Shown here piece by piece: positions 16,443 to 24,656 of a stretch of 59,499 nt of DNA. The DNA is taken from NCBI GenBank assembly GCA_902598015.1, contig CACJZT010000007.1, positions 1-59,499 of the forward strand, written 5' to 3'. The position numbers and the translations under genes are program-made. The stretch is from an uncultured Pelagibacteraceae bacterium. GTDB taxonomy: Bacteria; Pseudomonadota; Alphaproteobacteria; Pelagibacterales; Pelagibacteraceae. The notes below the pieces were generated by a model that ran no database searches, was not told the origin of the DNA, and was given only the letters and a program-made list of their open reading frames with translations. Every line of letters starts with the position of its first letter. Position 1 is the first letter of the stretch.

Positions 16443-17591
16443 TTATTTTGTTGGAAGATATATCTTAATTTCAGTACCTTCATTAACTTTACTGAGAATC
16501 TCATAGTCACCTCTGTGTTGAGATATAATATGTTTCATTATAGCTAAACCTAAACCTGTACCACCAACCTTTTTACTTTTTTCTGTATCTACTCTAAAAA
16601 ATCTCTCAGTTATTCTTGGAATTAGCTGGTGAGGTATTCCGACACCTTCATCTTTAATGCTAATGGCAATATTCTTATCAATTAATTTACCTTCACTATT
16701 TTGACTTTTTACGTATATATTTTTTCCATCTTGTGAATATTTAATTGAATTATCAATTAAATTTGAAAATACAGTTAACAATTTATCATTATCACCAAAA
16801 ACTAAGGTTGGTTCCATAAGTTCAATATGTAAATTGATTTTCTTTTTTTTAAGAATTAATTCAAAGTTACTTTTAATATTTGTAAAAAGATCATTTAAGC
16901 TCACAATTTTATTAGGCTTGATATGTTCTTCCAATTCTATTCTACTTAAAATCAATAAATCATTGATTAGGTTTTCCATTCTTAATACTTGATCAGACAT
17001 GATAGACATAAATTTTTTTTGCGCCTCTTGGTCTTTTGAAGCTGGTCCAAGAATAGTTTCTAAAGAACCTTTAATCGAAACTAAAGGTGTTCTTAATTCA
17101 TGACTCACATTTGCAACAAAATCAGTTTTTAGTTTTTGTGCTTTTGTTATTTCTGTAAAATCTTTTAGAAACAATACGACAGAGTTTATTTCTGGAAACA
17201 AATAGGTCGGACCAGGAATAACATAGATTTTGTAAAGTTGATAAGATGGTAAATTTATTTCTACATTGACATTTTTTGTAGTTTGATCTTTGATAGCCTC
17301 TTCAATCGTTTCTAATAATTTTGTATCTCTTATTACACTTGAAATATTTTTATCAATTAAGTTTTCTCCAAAACGTTGTTTTGCACTTTTGTTTAGATAT
17401 TTGATTAAATTATATTTATCTAAAGCAAAGAATTGATCTTCTAATTCTTCAATAATTACTCTTTTTCCTAAATCATCCTTATTGGTCTTATTTACAACTG
17501 GAGCTGTATTTTCTGGCTTAATATTTTTTTTAAATAAAAAATATAATAAAATAATTATTACAACTATGAGTATCAACTCTGTCCAAAACAT
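16443..17591 (-). CDS. phoR: Phosphate regulon sensor kinase PhoR
   Basis: Membrane-anchored histidine kinase, 382 aa. One hydrophobic helix at residues 4-20, a PAS-like domain at about 46-145 (starting IIEELEDQFFALD), the H box NVSHELRTPLVSIKG with H164, and an ATPase domain with FSNLIDNSIKYS, DEGVGIP and GTGLGLAIMKHI. This layout is that of PhoR. Its place between the lipid-remodelling genes and pst supports the name. It probably responds to Pst through PhoU rather than to phosphate itself, as in other bacteria. Confidence 0.92.
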   Translation of the reverse strand: MFWTELILIVVIIILLYFLFKKNIKPENTAPVVNKTNKDDLGKRVIIEELEDQFFALDKYNLIKYLNKSAKQRFGENLIDKNISSVIRDTKLLETIEEAIKDQTTKNVNVEINLPSYQLYKIYVIPGPTYLFPEINSVVLFLKDFTEITKAQKLKTDFVANVSHELRTPLVSIKGSLETILGPASKDQEAQKKFMSIMSDQVLRMENLINDLLILSRIELEEHIKPNKIVSLNDLFTNIKSNFELILKKKKINLHIELMEPTLVFGDNDKLLTVFSNLIDNSIKYSQDGKNIYVKSQNSEGKLIDKNIAISIKDEGVGIPHQLIPRITERFFRVDTEKSKKVGGTGLGLAIMKHIISQHRGDYEILSKVNEGTEIKIYLPTK

Positions 17592-17625
17592 GGATATGTT
17601 TTAACAAATGTAATGAATATTGTCT

Positions 17626-18633
17626 TTAATAATTAGGTGAAATATTTTCAAAAAATATTTTTGCTGTTTCTTCCCATGAATATTTTTTTGCAAAATCAAG
17701 ACAATCTTGGCGACTTACCTTCAAAGCTTTTAAAGCAGAAGCCTTCAAATCATCATCTAAAGTATCAATATTAGTACCCCCTAATATATCTTTAGGTCCC
17801 GGCACAGGGTAAGCTGCAACTGGTGTACCACAATTTAATGATTCCAAAACAACAATACCAAATGTATCAGTTTTACTAGGAAAAACAAAAACGTCTGATG
17901 ATGCAAAATGAGATGCTAATTCTCCATTAGTCTTTTCACCTAAAAAAATATCATTTGGATATTTTTTTTTCAAATTGTTTAGGTCTGGACCTTTTCCAAT
18001 AATAACTTTAGTACCTTCAAGATCGAGATCTAAAAATGCTTTAATATTTTTTTCAACTGCAATCCTACCAACATATATCCATATAGGTCTTTTATAAGGT
18101 AAGTCTCTCTTAATGGGGTTTTTAAACGCGCCATGATTACCTCCCCTGGTCCATGTAACCATTTTATTGTTATCAATACCTAAAGAAATTAACTCTTCAC
18201 GCATGGATTCTGTTGTCACTAAAATTCTTTCAGCTTTATTATGAAAATTGCATAAAAATTTTTCTGACCATTTAGCTGGAATGATAGGCATATAAAGTTT
18301 CATGTATTTATCAAATCTTGTGTGAAAACTTGTGGTAAATTTTAAGCCATTTTTAATGCAATGTCTTCGTGCCATAAACCCTAAGGGTCCTTCTGTTGCA
18401 ATATGTATTGCATCAGGTTTAATTGAATTAATTAAATTACTTACACGGGGCCAAACATTTAAGGACAATCTAATTTCATTATATTTTGGCATTGGCACGG
18501 TAAGAAATTGTTGAGGAGTAATATATTCAATAGTTTGACCTTGTGATTTAAGAATTTCACCAGTTTCGTGGAGAGTTCTTACAACACCATTAACTTGAGG
18601 GTAATAAGCATCGGTAACAATTAATATTTTCAT
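17626..18633 (-). CDS. agt: GT4 glycosyltransferase, probable Agt for diacylglycerol glycosylation
   Basis: GT-B fold glycosyltransferase, 335 aa. N-terminal acceptor domain starts TDAYYPQVNGVVRTL, typical of the GT4 members that act on lipids; the donor domain has YVGRIAVEKN and the sugar-nucleotide end motif SKTDTFGIVVLES. It starts 3 bases after plcP. In marine bacteria, PlcP followed by Agt is known to turn phospholipids into glycolipids during phosphate starvation; the pairing next to phoR fits that pathway. The sugar (glucose, glucuronate or mannose) cannot be told from sequence. No membrane helix is seen, so it is likely a peripheral inner-membrane enzyme. Confidence 0.85.
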   Translation of the reverse strand: MKILIVTDAYYPQVNGVVRTLHETGEILKSQGQTIEYITPQQFLTVPMPKYNEIRLSLNVWPRVSNLINSIKPDAIHIATEGPLGFMARRHCIKNGLKFTTSFHTRFDKYMKLYMPIIPAKWSEKFLCNFHNKAERILVTTESMREELISLGIDNNKMVTWTRGGNHGAFKNPIKRDLPYKRPIWIYVGRIAVEKNIKAFLDLDLEGTKVIIGKGPDLNNLKKKYPNDIFLGEKTNGELASHFASSDVFVFPSKTDTFGIVVLESLNCGTPVAAYPVPGPKDILGGTNIDTLDDDLKASALKALKVSRQDCLDFAKKYSWEETAKIFFENISPNY

Positions 18634-18636
18634 TCT

Positions 18637-19443
18637 TTAAGATGCTTTTTTGAATGAACCGATCCTGTTATTATCAATATTTTCTGAAATATATTCGTTT
18701 CTTTTTTTATCCCAATAAATTATCTCAAAAGTTCCATCATATTTTTCTGCCAAGGCTGTACATGACTCAACCCAATCGCCACAATTTAAATAATTAACAC
18801 CATCAAGATTTAAATTTTCAGCATGATGTATGTGTCCACAAATTATTCCATCAAATTTTTTCCTTTTTGCATATGAAGAAAGTGTGTTTTCATATTCACC
18901 TATAAATTTTACAGCATTTTTTACCTTATATTTTAAAAATTTTGCTAATGACCAATAGTCTTTACCTCTCAATTTTCTAAAAAAATTTATAATAACATTA
19001 ATTTTAAGTAATAATTCATAGGCAATGGCTCCTAATTTAGAAAGCCATTTAGCATATTTCATTACTCCGTCCCAAGCATCACCATGAACAACTAAATATT
19101 TTTTTCCTAACTGCGTTTCATGAATAACTCTATTTACTATTTTAATATCACCTAAATGCATTGGAATAAATTTTCTAAATATCTCATCATGATTTCCAAT
19201 TATGTAAAATACTTTTGTCCCGTGCCTGGCTTTTCTCAAAATTTTTTGTATGACATCATTATGCTCTTGAGGCCAATAGAAACTCTTTTGCATTGCCCAA
19301 ACATCGATTATATCTCCAACTAAATAAAGGTTCTCGGATCTTGAATTCTTAAAAAATTCTAAAAGCTTGTTAGCTTGACAACCTTTGGTGCCAAGATGCA
19401 CATCAGATATAAATATACTCTTATATTTTAATAACGGAGGCAT
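18637..19443 (-). CDS. plcP: PlcP-type metallophosphoesterase (phospholipase C for lipid remodelling)
   Basis: Calcineurin-like phosphoesterase, 268 aa. The metal-binding motifs are complete: DVHLG (14-18), GDIID (43-47), GNHDE (83-87), VHGDAWD (119-125) and CGHIHHAE near residue 208. The family also includes LpxH, but this window has a separate lpxI for that lipid A step, and the next gene is a GT4 glycosyltransferase, so PlcP, which cuts the phospho-headgroup from phospholipids to leave diacylglycerol, is the better call. It is divergent from a lipid kinase. It has no clear Pho box in its own direction. Confidence 0.86.
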   Translation of the reverse strand: MPPLLKYKSIFISDVHLGTKGCQANKLLEFFKNSRSENLYLVGDIIDVWAMQKSFYWPQEHNDVIQKILRKARHGTKVFYIIGNHDEIFRKFIPMHLGDIKIVNRVIHETQLGKKYLVVHGDAWDGVMKYAKWLSKLGAIAYELLLKINVIINFFRKLRGKDYWSLAKFLKYKVKNAVKFIGEYENTLSSYAKRKKFDGIICGHIHHAENLNLDGVNYLNCGDWVESCTALAEKYDGTFEIIYWDKKRNEYISENIDNNRIGSFKKAS

Positions 19444-19457
19444 TAAAAAAACCTATT

Positions 19458-19476
19458 TTGTAACACAACTGTAACT
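19458..19476 (+). promoter_or_regulatory. Pho-box-like repeat in the plcP / lipid kinase divergent promoter
   Basis: TTGTAACACAACTGTAACT contains two TGTAAC half sites (19459-19464 and 19470-19475) 11 bases apart, pointing toward the lipid kinase at 19543, 67 bases away. This is similar in spacing and form to the pstS box. Confidence 0.65.
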
Positions 19477-19493
19477 CGAATCATTTAATTCTT

Positions 19494-19512
19494 ATGTCAT
19501 TAAAATGTTAAA
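19494..19512 (+). promoter_or_regulatory. Second, weaker Pho-box-like repeat before the lipid kinase gene
   Basis: TGTCAT (19495-19500) and TGTTAA (19506-19511) are again 11 bases apart and on the plus strand. It lies 36 bases after the first box. The second half site is weak, so this is a lower-confidence candidate. Confidence 0.45.
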
Positions 19513-19542
19513 GATTTATTAAAAATTAGTTACGAAAAAATT

Positions 19543-20427
19543 ATGCATTATTGTTTGATTTATAACCTTAATTCTTCAACAGGGAAAAAAATAAAATTTG
19601 TAAATAAGATTTATGAAAAATTAAAAATTAACAACTCTGTAGATTATTTCAAAACCAAATCTGAAAAAGAGGCGAAAGAAATATTTTTGGAATTTAAAAA
19701 TAAAAATTATGATAGATTGATAGTTGCTGGTGGAGATGGATCAGTATCATTTGCTATCAATGAATTGATAAAAAATGACTTTGATTTTAATGATAAATTT
19801 GCAATTGGGTACATACCGGCTGGAACAGCCAATTTACTTCAAGCAGAGTTATCGATAAATAAAAAAGTAGACGATATTTGTAATATTTTAACATCAAATA
19901 ATTATAAACAATCTAATCTTATAAAAATAAATAAAAATTATTTTTTTTTAATGGCTGGTATTGGTTGGGATGCTAAAATTGTTCACTCTATTGATACACG
20001 TATAAAAAAAATACTTGGTAAGATAATATTTGGTTTAAAAGGGTTTCAGCATTTTTTATTTATGAAAAATAATAAACTTGATGTTTTCTTTGATGGTCAA
20101 AAATATCAAGCTGATTGGGTATTAAGTTCTAATACCAAATATTATGCTGGTCATCATAAGATAAATAAGTCAAACATTTTTGATGATAGATTAATAACTT
20201 ATGTTTTTAAAGATTTAAGTAGGCTAAAATTAATGTATTATATTATTTTGATAATTATTTATGGAGATTTATCAAGAAACAAATCTGTTATAACCACCTA
20301 TTCAAAAAGTATCCAAATTAATTGCAATAATTTTGAAATTCCCGTTCAGGTTGATGGAGATAATTTTGGATGTCACAATAAGATTGATATTGAATTTTCA
20401 CAAAAAAAAGTAAATTTTTTACTATAA
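19543..20427 (+). CDS. Diacylglycerol kinase-like lipid kinase
   Basis: DAGK catalytic-domain protein, 294 aa, of the DgkB/YegS group. The ATP-binding GGDGS is at 63-67 and PAGTANLLQ at 92-100; near the C terminus EIPVQVDGDNFG is the usual end motif. It would phosphorylate diacylglycerol (or a related lipid) to phosphatidate at the inner membrane. Divergent from plcP, whose product is diacylglycerol, so the two could form a recycling pair. A sphingosine-kinase-like or other lipid substrate is possible. Two Pho-box-like repeats precede it. Confidence 0.85.
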   Translation: MHYCLIYNLNSSTGKKIKFVNKIYEKLKINNSVDYFKTKSEKEAKEIFLEFKNKNYDRLIVAGGDGSVSFAINELIKNDFDFNDKFAIGYIPAGTANLLQAELSINKKVDDICNILTSNNYKQSNLIKINKNYFFLMAGIGWDAKIVHSIDTRIKKILGKIIFGLKGFQHFLFMKNNKLDVFFDGQKYQADWVLSSNTKYYAGHHKINKSNIFDDRLITYVFKDLSRLKLMYYIILIIIYGDLSRNKSVITTYSKSIQINCNNFEIPVQVDGDNFGCHNKIDIEFSQKKVNFLL

Positions 20428-20465
20428 TTTTAATAACAAAATTTTAGACAAATTATTTTACTTAG

Positions 20466-20496
20466 AAATTTAAATTAAATATAATAATTTAAATTT
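20466..20496. promoter_or_regulatory. 12-base perfect inverted repeat flanking a TATAAT element
   Basis: AAATTTAAATTA (20466-20477) is the exact reverse complement of TAATTTAAATTT (20485-20496). The 7-base spacer together with the first base of the right arm makes TATAAT (20480-20485), a consensus -10 on the plus strand. It ends five bases before the Shine-Dalgarno of the Lys-rich small protein. It could be an operator over a promoter or a weak RNA hairpin; it is pure A/T. Confidence 0.5.
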
Positions 20497-20500
20497 TCAT

Positions 20501-20510
20501 AGGAGGTGAT
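20501..20510 (+). promoter_or_regulatory. Perfect extended Shine-Dalgarno sequence
   Basis: AGGAGGTGAT is fully complementary to the 3' end of typical bacterial 16S rRNA. It decides the start of the Lys-rich small gene at the ATG at 20512 (5 bases after AGGAGG), with the ATG at 20509 as the alternative. Most genes in this window have far weaker sites. Confidence 0.8.
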
Positions 20511-20511
20511 G

Positions 20512-20721
20512 ATGGGTAAGAAGTTAAAGAAAAATGAAAAAAGAAAAAAAAAGTTTATCAAATCAATAGATAAACTTAAAAATAAGATTAATTTAAAGGA
20601 AAAAAAACTAGCTAAAATTAATATAAAAATTGCAGGTATTGAAAAAAAAGTTGCCGAAAAAAAAGCAAAAAAATTAGCTAAAAAGAAAACCAGTGAGAGT
20701 CCTGCGTCTGTAAATAATTAA
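20512..20721 (+). CDS. Small Lys-rich basic protein of unknown function
   Basis: A 69-aa protein with 26 lysines by my count and almost no aromatic residues. Repeated KK, KKL and KKA spacing in residues 2-60 predicts a strongly basic alpha helix, perhaps coiled coil, and the last ten residues (TSESPASVNN) are a neutral tail. It has no signal or membrane segment. A perfect Shine-Dalgarno predicts high expression. It resembles histone-H1-like or ribosome/nucleic-acid-binding small proteins in composition only; I cannot name a family. It is flanked by inverted repeats upstream (20466-20496) and downstream (20740-20763). Confidence 0.72.
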   Translation: MGKKLKKNEKRKKKFIKSIDKLKNKINLKEKKLAKINIKIAGIEKKVAEKKAKKLAKKKTSESPASVNN

Positions 20722-20887
20722 TGTATAAAAATTGTCCCTCCCCTTTTTTATAACAAAAAGGGGAAGGTAGATAATCAACAAAATCTTAAACAAAGAGGAA
20801 ATGAAGATGTTTTATTATTTAAGATTTCTGTTAGTCATTTTTAGTAAACTTTAATGACAAAAATATTTATAGATTGTTACAATTTAA
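20722..20887. other. Intergenic spacer between the Lys-rich gene and the EamA gene
   Basis: This 166-base spacer holds an inverted repeat at 20740-20763. It also has a 17-codon ATG frame at 20801-20854 (MKMFYYLRFLLVIFSKL) with GAGGA just before it. The tiny frame is hydrophobic and could be a leader or microprotein, but in such AT-rich DNA chance is a sufficient explanation. Nothing else is seen. Confidence 0.4.
20740..20763. terminator. Inverted repeat after the Lys-rich gene, possible terminator
   Basis: CCCCTTTTT (20740-20748) pairs with AAAAAGGGG (20755-20763) over a 6-base loop, forming a 9-pair stem. The plus strand after it is AAGGTAGATAA, not a U tract, so it would be an imperfect terminator; on the minus strand it is followed by AGGGACAATTTTTA, slightly better for ending antisense transcripts. 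Confidence 0.45.
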
Positions 20888-21727
20888 TTAAAATAATTTA
20901 ATCCCAATCACACCTATTAAAATAAATAAAATTGATATGATTTTTTTTAAATTGATACTTTCTTTTAATAAAAAATATCCAATAAATATTGATAATAAAA
21001 TACTTGTTTCTCTTAAAGATGTAACAACAGGTATTGGAGCTTTTGTAAATGCCCATACAGCCAAGGCATAACTAGCATATGATAATGTTACACCATAAAA
21101 AAATATCATCTTACCGTCTCTATAAACCTTTTTAATAATATCCTTTTGACCTCTTAAACTAAGAATAAATGGGAAAATCATAGCATTTAATATGAAAGAC
21201 CAACTGACAAAAGATATTGCAGAATTACTTATTCTTGCTCCATATCCATCTACAAGTGAGTATGATCCAATAAACAAACCTGTTGTAAAAGAAAATTTAA
21301 TAACATTTAAGCTACTGTTTGTATAATCAGAAATACCAAGAAAAAAAATTCCAAAACATATTAAGAAAATAGAGATCAGTATAAATTTATTTAACACTAC
21401 TCCCAACAATAAAATTGAAACTACAGTTACAAATAAAGGGCCTGTGCCTCTTGCTATAGGGTAGACTTTTGTCAAATCTCCAATTTCATATGATTTAAGC
21501 AAAAACCATTGATAACCGATGTGAACAACAATACTTGCAAAGATATAAGGTATACTTTCTAATGAAGGTGCTGGTAACAAAATGATTGCGATAATTGAAA
21601 AAGGTATATGCCCTAAAATTATACCTGCTAGAGCAACTGCTTTATCCGAGTGTTTTTTGACCATGCCATTCCAAGTGGCATGAAGTAGTGCTGCCAATAA
21701 AACGACAGAAAATACTAATGTATCCAT
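20888..21727 (-). CDS. EamA/DMT-family transporter
   Basis: Inner-membrane protein of 279 aa with about ten helices arranged as two EamA repeats. The N-terminal repeat begins VLLAALLHATWNGMVKKHSDK, a pattern of this superfamily, and the second repeat ends with TSLRETSILLSIFIGYFLLKESI. Members export or import small metabolites; the substrate here is unknown. It sits 8 bases after manC on the same strand. Confidence 0.85.
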   Translation of the reverse strand: MDTLVFSVVLLAALLHATWNGMVKKHSDKAVALAGIILGHIPFSIIAIILLPAPSLESIPYIFASIVVHIGYQWFLLKSYEIGDLTKVYPIARGTGPLFVTVVSILLLGVVLNKFILISIFLICFGIFFLGISDYTNSSLNVIKFSFTTGLFIGSYSLVDGYGARISNSAISFVSWSFILNAMIFPFILSLRGQKDIIKKVYRDGKMIFFYGVTLSYASYALAVWAFTKAPIPVVTSLRETSILLSIFIGYFLLKESINLKKIISILFILIGVIGIKLF

Positions 21728-21735
21728 AAAGAGAA

Positions 21736-22938
21736 TTAATTCACTCTACCGTAAATATCTTGATATCTAACTATATCTGTCTCTTTTAAAATAGGTCCAG
21801 TTTGTATTTCAATAATTTTTACTTTTTTCTTAAATTTATTTTCTATTCGATGGATTGCTTCTCTTGGGATAAATATTTTTTCACCTGGTTTTTTAAAGAA
21901 ATTTTTCTTGTTTAATGTAATTAGAGGTTTTCCATCAGTAATAGTCCAATATTCAGATCGATAAAAATGCTTTTGTAAGCTTAATTTAGACTTAGAATTG
22001 ACCACTAATTCTTTTACCAAAAAGTTTTTACCCTCGTATAGGTTTGTATATCTACCCCATGGTCTATGAAAAACATTTTTTTTCTTAAAGTATTTATTTT
22101 TATTTTTTTTATATATTTTCGATATTTCAAACCAATTTCCAAGATCTGACCATTGAATACTAAGTTTTATTGCATTTATATTTTTTGATTTTTCAAGAAT
22201 TGCATAATCAAAGGAAATTTCCTTACATTTATCAAAGAATTTTTTATTCAAAAAATATATATTATTTCTAATCTTCGATTTTTCTAAAGATTTTAGACAC
22301 GATTTATAAATACTAGGTTGATATTTTTTAAAGTTATTGATTATTGATGATTTTTTTAAGTAAAACATACCAGAATTCCAATAGCCTCCAGATTTAATTA
22401 TAGTTTTAGCTTTTTGCTCTGTTGGTTTTTCAATAAATTTAGTTACTTTATTTAACTTATTTATACTTTTAGTTTTTAAATATCCGTATTCTTTAGATGG
22501 TCTTATAGGTTTAATTCCAAATATAAATATATTTTCATCACTTAAATTTTTAACATTTGTTTTTAATGATCTTGTTAAAATACTTGGGTTTTCAATTAAA
22601 TGGTCTGATGTAAAAAACATTATTGGTTGACTAGATGGAATTTCTTTAATTAAAGCACTCACTAAAATTGCTGGTGCTGTATTTTTTTTAGCTGGTTCTA
22701 ATATTATTTTATATTTTTTTATTCTAGATTTTTTCAATGTTTTCTTAACATCTTTTAAGTACTTCAAATTTGTACTGATAATTGGAAAATCGTAAGAATT
22801 ATTATTTATTCTTTCAAAAGCTTTTTGTAATAAAGTCCAACCACCAAAATCAATAAATTGTTTTGCTTGAGTATTTTTTAAATTGGGCCAAAGTCGTGTT
22901 CCTGCACCACCACAAAGTATTACAGGTCTAATTTTCAT
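21736..22938 (-). CDS. manC: Mannose-1-phosphate guanylyltransferase / mannose-6-phosphate isomerase
   Basis: Makes GDP-mannose from mannose 1-phosphate and, in fused members, interconverts mannose 6-phosphate with fructose 6-phosphate. N-terminal nucleotidyltransferase with CGGAGTRLWP (residues 9-18), FIEKP and NSGMFYLK; C-terminal cupin (about 290-395) with HRPWGRYTNLYEG, SLQKHFYRSEYW and KIFIPREAIHRIEN, the type II isomerase signature. I chose the ATG at 22938, which overlaps the ilvD stop (TGATG), over a TTG one codon earlier. Length 400 aa is slightly short for the family (about 470). GDP-mannose likely serves surface polysaccharide or LPS. Confidence 0.88.
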   Translation of the reverse strand: MKIRPVILCGGAGTRLWPNLKNTQAKQFIDFGGWTLLQKAFERINNNSYDFPIISTNLKYLKDVKKTLKKSRIKKYKIILEPAKKNTAPAILVSALIKEIPSSQPIMFFTSDHLIENPSILTRSLKTNVKNLSDENIFIFGIKPIRPSKEYGYLKTKSINKLNKVTKFIEKPTEQKAKTIIKSGGYWNSGMFYLKKSSIINNFKKYQPSIYKSCLKSLEKSKIRNNIYFLNKKFFDKCKEISFDYAILEKSKNINAIKLSIQWSDLGNWFEISKIYKKNKNKYFKKKNVFHRPWGRYTNLYEGKNFLVKELVVNSKSKLSLQKHFYRSEYWTITDGKPLITLNKKNFFKKPGEKIFIPREAIHRIENKFKKKVKIIEIQTGPILKETDIVRYQDIYGRVN

Positions 22939-24656
22939 CAAATATCAGCGTATGTTTTAACCTCGTTTTTACCACCTGGATGTGTGGGTGCACCTAAATA
23001 AGCTGGACCTACTGTTTGAGCATATTTCCAAAGAGTTCCGTTTCCAAAGTTCATTTTTCTTTGTTTCCATTTCTTTTTTCTCAAACTAAGCTCTTTTTTA
23101 CTTAATCTAACGTTAATAGTTCCCTTCTTTGCATCTATATCAATTATATCTCCGTTCCTTAAAAGGGCTATTGGACCGCCTATAGAGGCCTCAGGACCCA
23201 CATGACCTATACAGAAGCCTCTAGTAGCCCCAGAGAACCTACCGTCTGTGATAAGGGCTACTTTCTCCCCTTTTCCTTGTCCATAAATTGCAGCTGTTGT
23301 CTGCAACATTTCTCTCATTCCTGGACCACCTTTTGGACCTTCGTATCTAATTATAATTATGTCACCGTCTTTGTATTTTCTTTCTTTTACAGCTTTGTAA
23401 GCTTTTTCTTCAGAGTCAAAACATCTTGCTCTTCCAGTAAATTGTAATTTTTTCAAACCGGCAATTTTAACAATTCCACCTTCCGGAGCTAAATTACCTC
23501 TTAATCCAACAACCCCACCAGTTGGCGTGATTGGATTTTTATAACTTCTCATTACTTTTTGTTTTGGATTAAATTTTACATTTTTTAAATTCTCTTTCAT
23601 TGTCTTTCCTGTAACGGTCATACAATCACCATGAATATATCCACCATCGTAAAGAGTTTTTAAAAGCATTGGAACTCCACCTGCTTCCCACATATCTTTT
23701 GCAACATATTTTCCACCAGGTTTTAAATCTGCAAGATAAGGAGTTCTCTTAAAAATTTTTGCAACATCCATTAAATCAAATTTAATTCCAATTTCATTTG
23801 CAATAGCTGGTAAGTGTAAACCTGCATTAGTAGATCCTCCTGTTGCAGCAACAACTGTAGCAGCATTTTCTAATGCTTTTCTTGTAACAATATCTCTTGG
23901 TCTGATATTTTTTTCTAAAAGTTTCATTACCGCTTTACCGCTATTAATTGCGTACTTATGTCTTTCTTTATAAGGTGCAGGAGTTCCTGCTGAATAAGGT
24001 AGAGCTAATCCAATTGCTTCTGAAACACACGCCATTGTATTTGCAGTGAATTGACCACCACAAGCACCAGCACTTGGACAAGCTTTTAATTCTAATTTTC
24101 TAAGAGCATGAGCTGTCATTTTTTTTGATGTATATTTTCCAACACCTTCAAAAACATCAACAACAGTTACATCTTTACCTTCAAATCTACCTGGAAGTAT
24201 TGAACCTCCATAAATAAATACACTTGGAATATTTAATCTCACCATAGACATCATTAGACCTGGTAAAGATTTATCACATCCTGCTAAACCAACTAAAGCA
24301 TCATAACAATGACCTCTTACAGTTAATTCAGTAGAATCTGCAATTACATCTCTTGAAATCAATGAAGATTTCATTCCTTCATGACCCATAGCAATACCAT
24401 CAGTAACAGTTATTGTACAAAATTCTCTAGGAGTTCCTCCTGACGCATTTACACCTTGTTTTACAAATTGGGCTTGTTTCATTAAATTAATGTTGCATGG
24501 TGCAGCCTCATTCCATGTTGAAACAACACCTACAAAAGGTTTTGCTACATCTTTTTCCGTTAAATCCATTGCATAATAAAAGGATCTTTGTGGTGCTCTA
24601 TCAGCACCTACAGTTGTATATCTACTTGGTAGTTTTTTTTTATTAAATTTTCGCAT
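22938..24656 (-). CDS. ilvD: Dihydroxy-acid dehydratase IlvD
   Basis: Third step of valine, leucine and isoleucine synthesis, an Fe-S dehydratase of 572 aa. Motifs: [16 protein letters not shown] near residue 43 (first cluster Cys), [10 protein letters not shown], and [16 protein letters not shown] near residue 192, which carry the cluster cysteines; [15 protein letters not shown] lies near the C terminus. The ATG overlaps the valS stop by one base. Related sugar-acid dehydratases exist, but the match to IlvD motifs and length favours IlvD. Confidence 0.93.
   Translation of the reverse strand: MRKFNKKKLPSRYTTVGADRAPQRSFYYAMDLTEKDVAKPFVGVVSTWNEAAPCNINLMKQAQFVKQGVNASGGTPREFCTITVTDGIAMGHEGMKSSLISRDVIADSTELTVRGHCYDALVGLAGCDKSLPGLMMSMVRLNIPSVFIYGGSILPGRFEGKDVTVVDVFEGVGKYTSKKMTAHALRKLELKACPSAGACGGQFTANTMACVSEAIGLALPYSAGTPAPYKERHKYAINSGKAVMKLLEKNIRPRDIVTRKALENAATVVAATGGSTNAGLHLPAIANEIGIKFDLMDVAKIFKRTPYLADLKPGGKYVAKDMWEAGGVPMLLKTLYDGGYIHGDCMTVTGKTMKENLKNVKFNPKQKVMRSYKNPITPTGGVVGLRGNLAPEGGIVKIAGLKKLQFTGRARCFDSEEKAYKAVKERKYKDGDIIIIRYEGPKGGPGMREMLQTTAAIYGQGKGEKVALITDGRFSGATRGFCIGHVGPEASIGGPIALLRNGDIIDIDAKKGTINVRLSKKELSLRKKKWKQRKMNFGNGTLWKYAQTVGPAYLGAPTHPGGKNEVKTYADI

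Noticed and set aside
17592..17625. Possible Pho box before phoR (TGTAAT and TGTCTT)
   Set aside because: The half sites are 12 bases apart, not 11, and lie on the wrong strand for phoR.
18637..19443. Reading the phosphoesterase as LpxH of lipid A synthesis
   Set aside because: lpxI is present in the lpx operon and the neighbours are a GT4 enzyme and phoR, which fit PlcP better.
20801..20854. 17-codon hydrophobic open frame with a GAGGA element
   Set aside because: The ribosome site is too close to the first ATG and such short frames are expected by chance; kept only as a note in the spacer entry.
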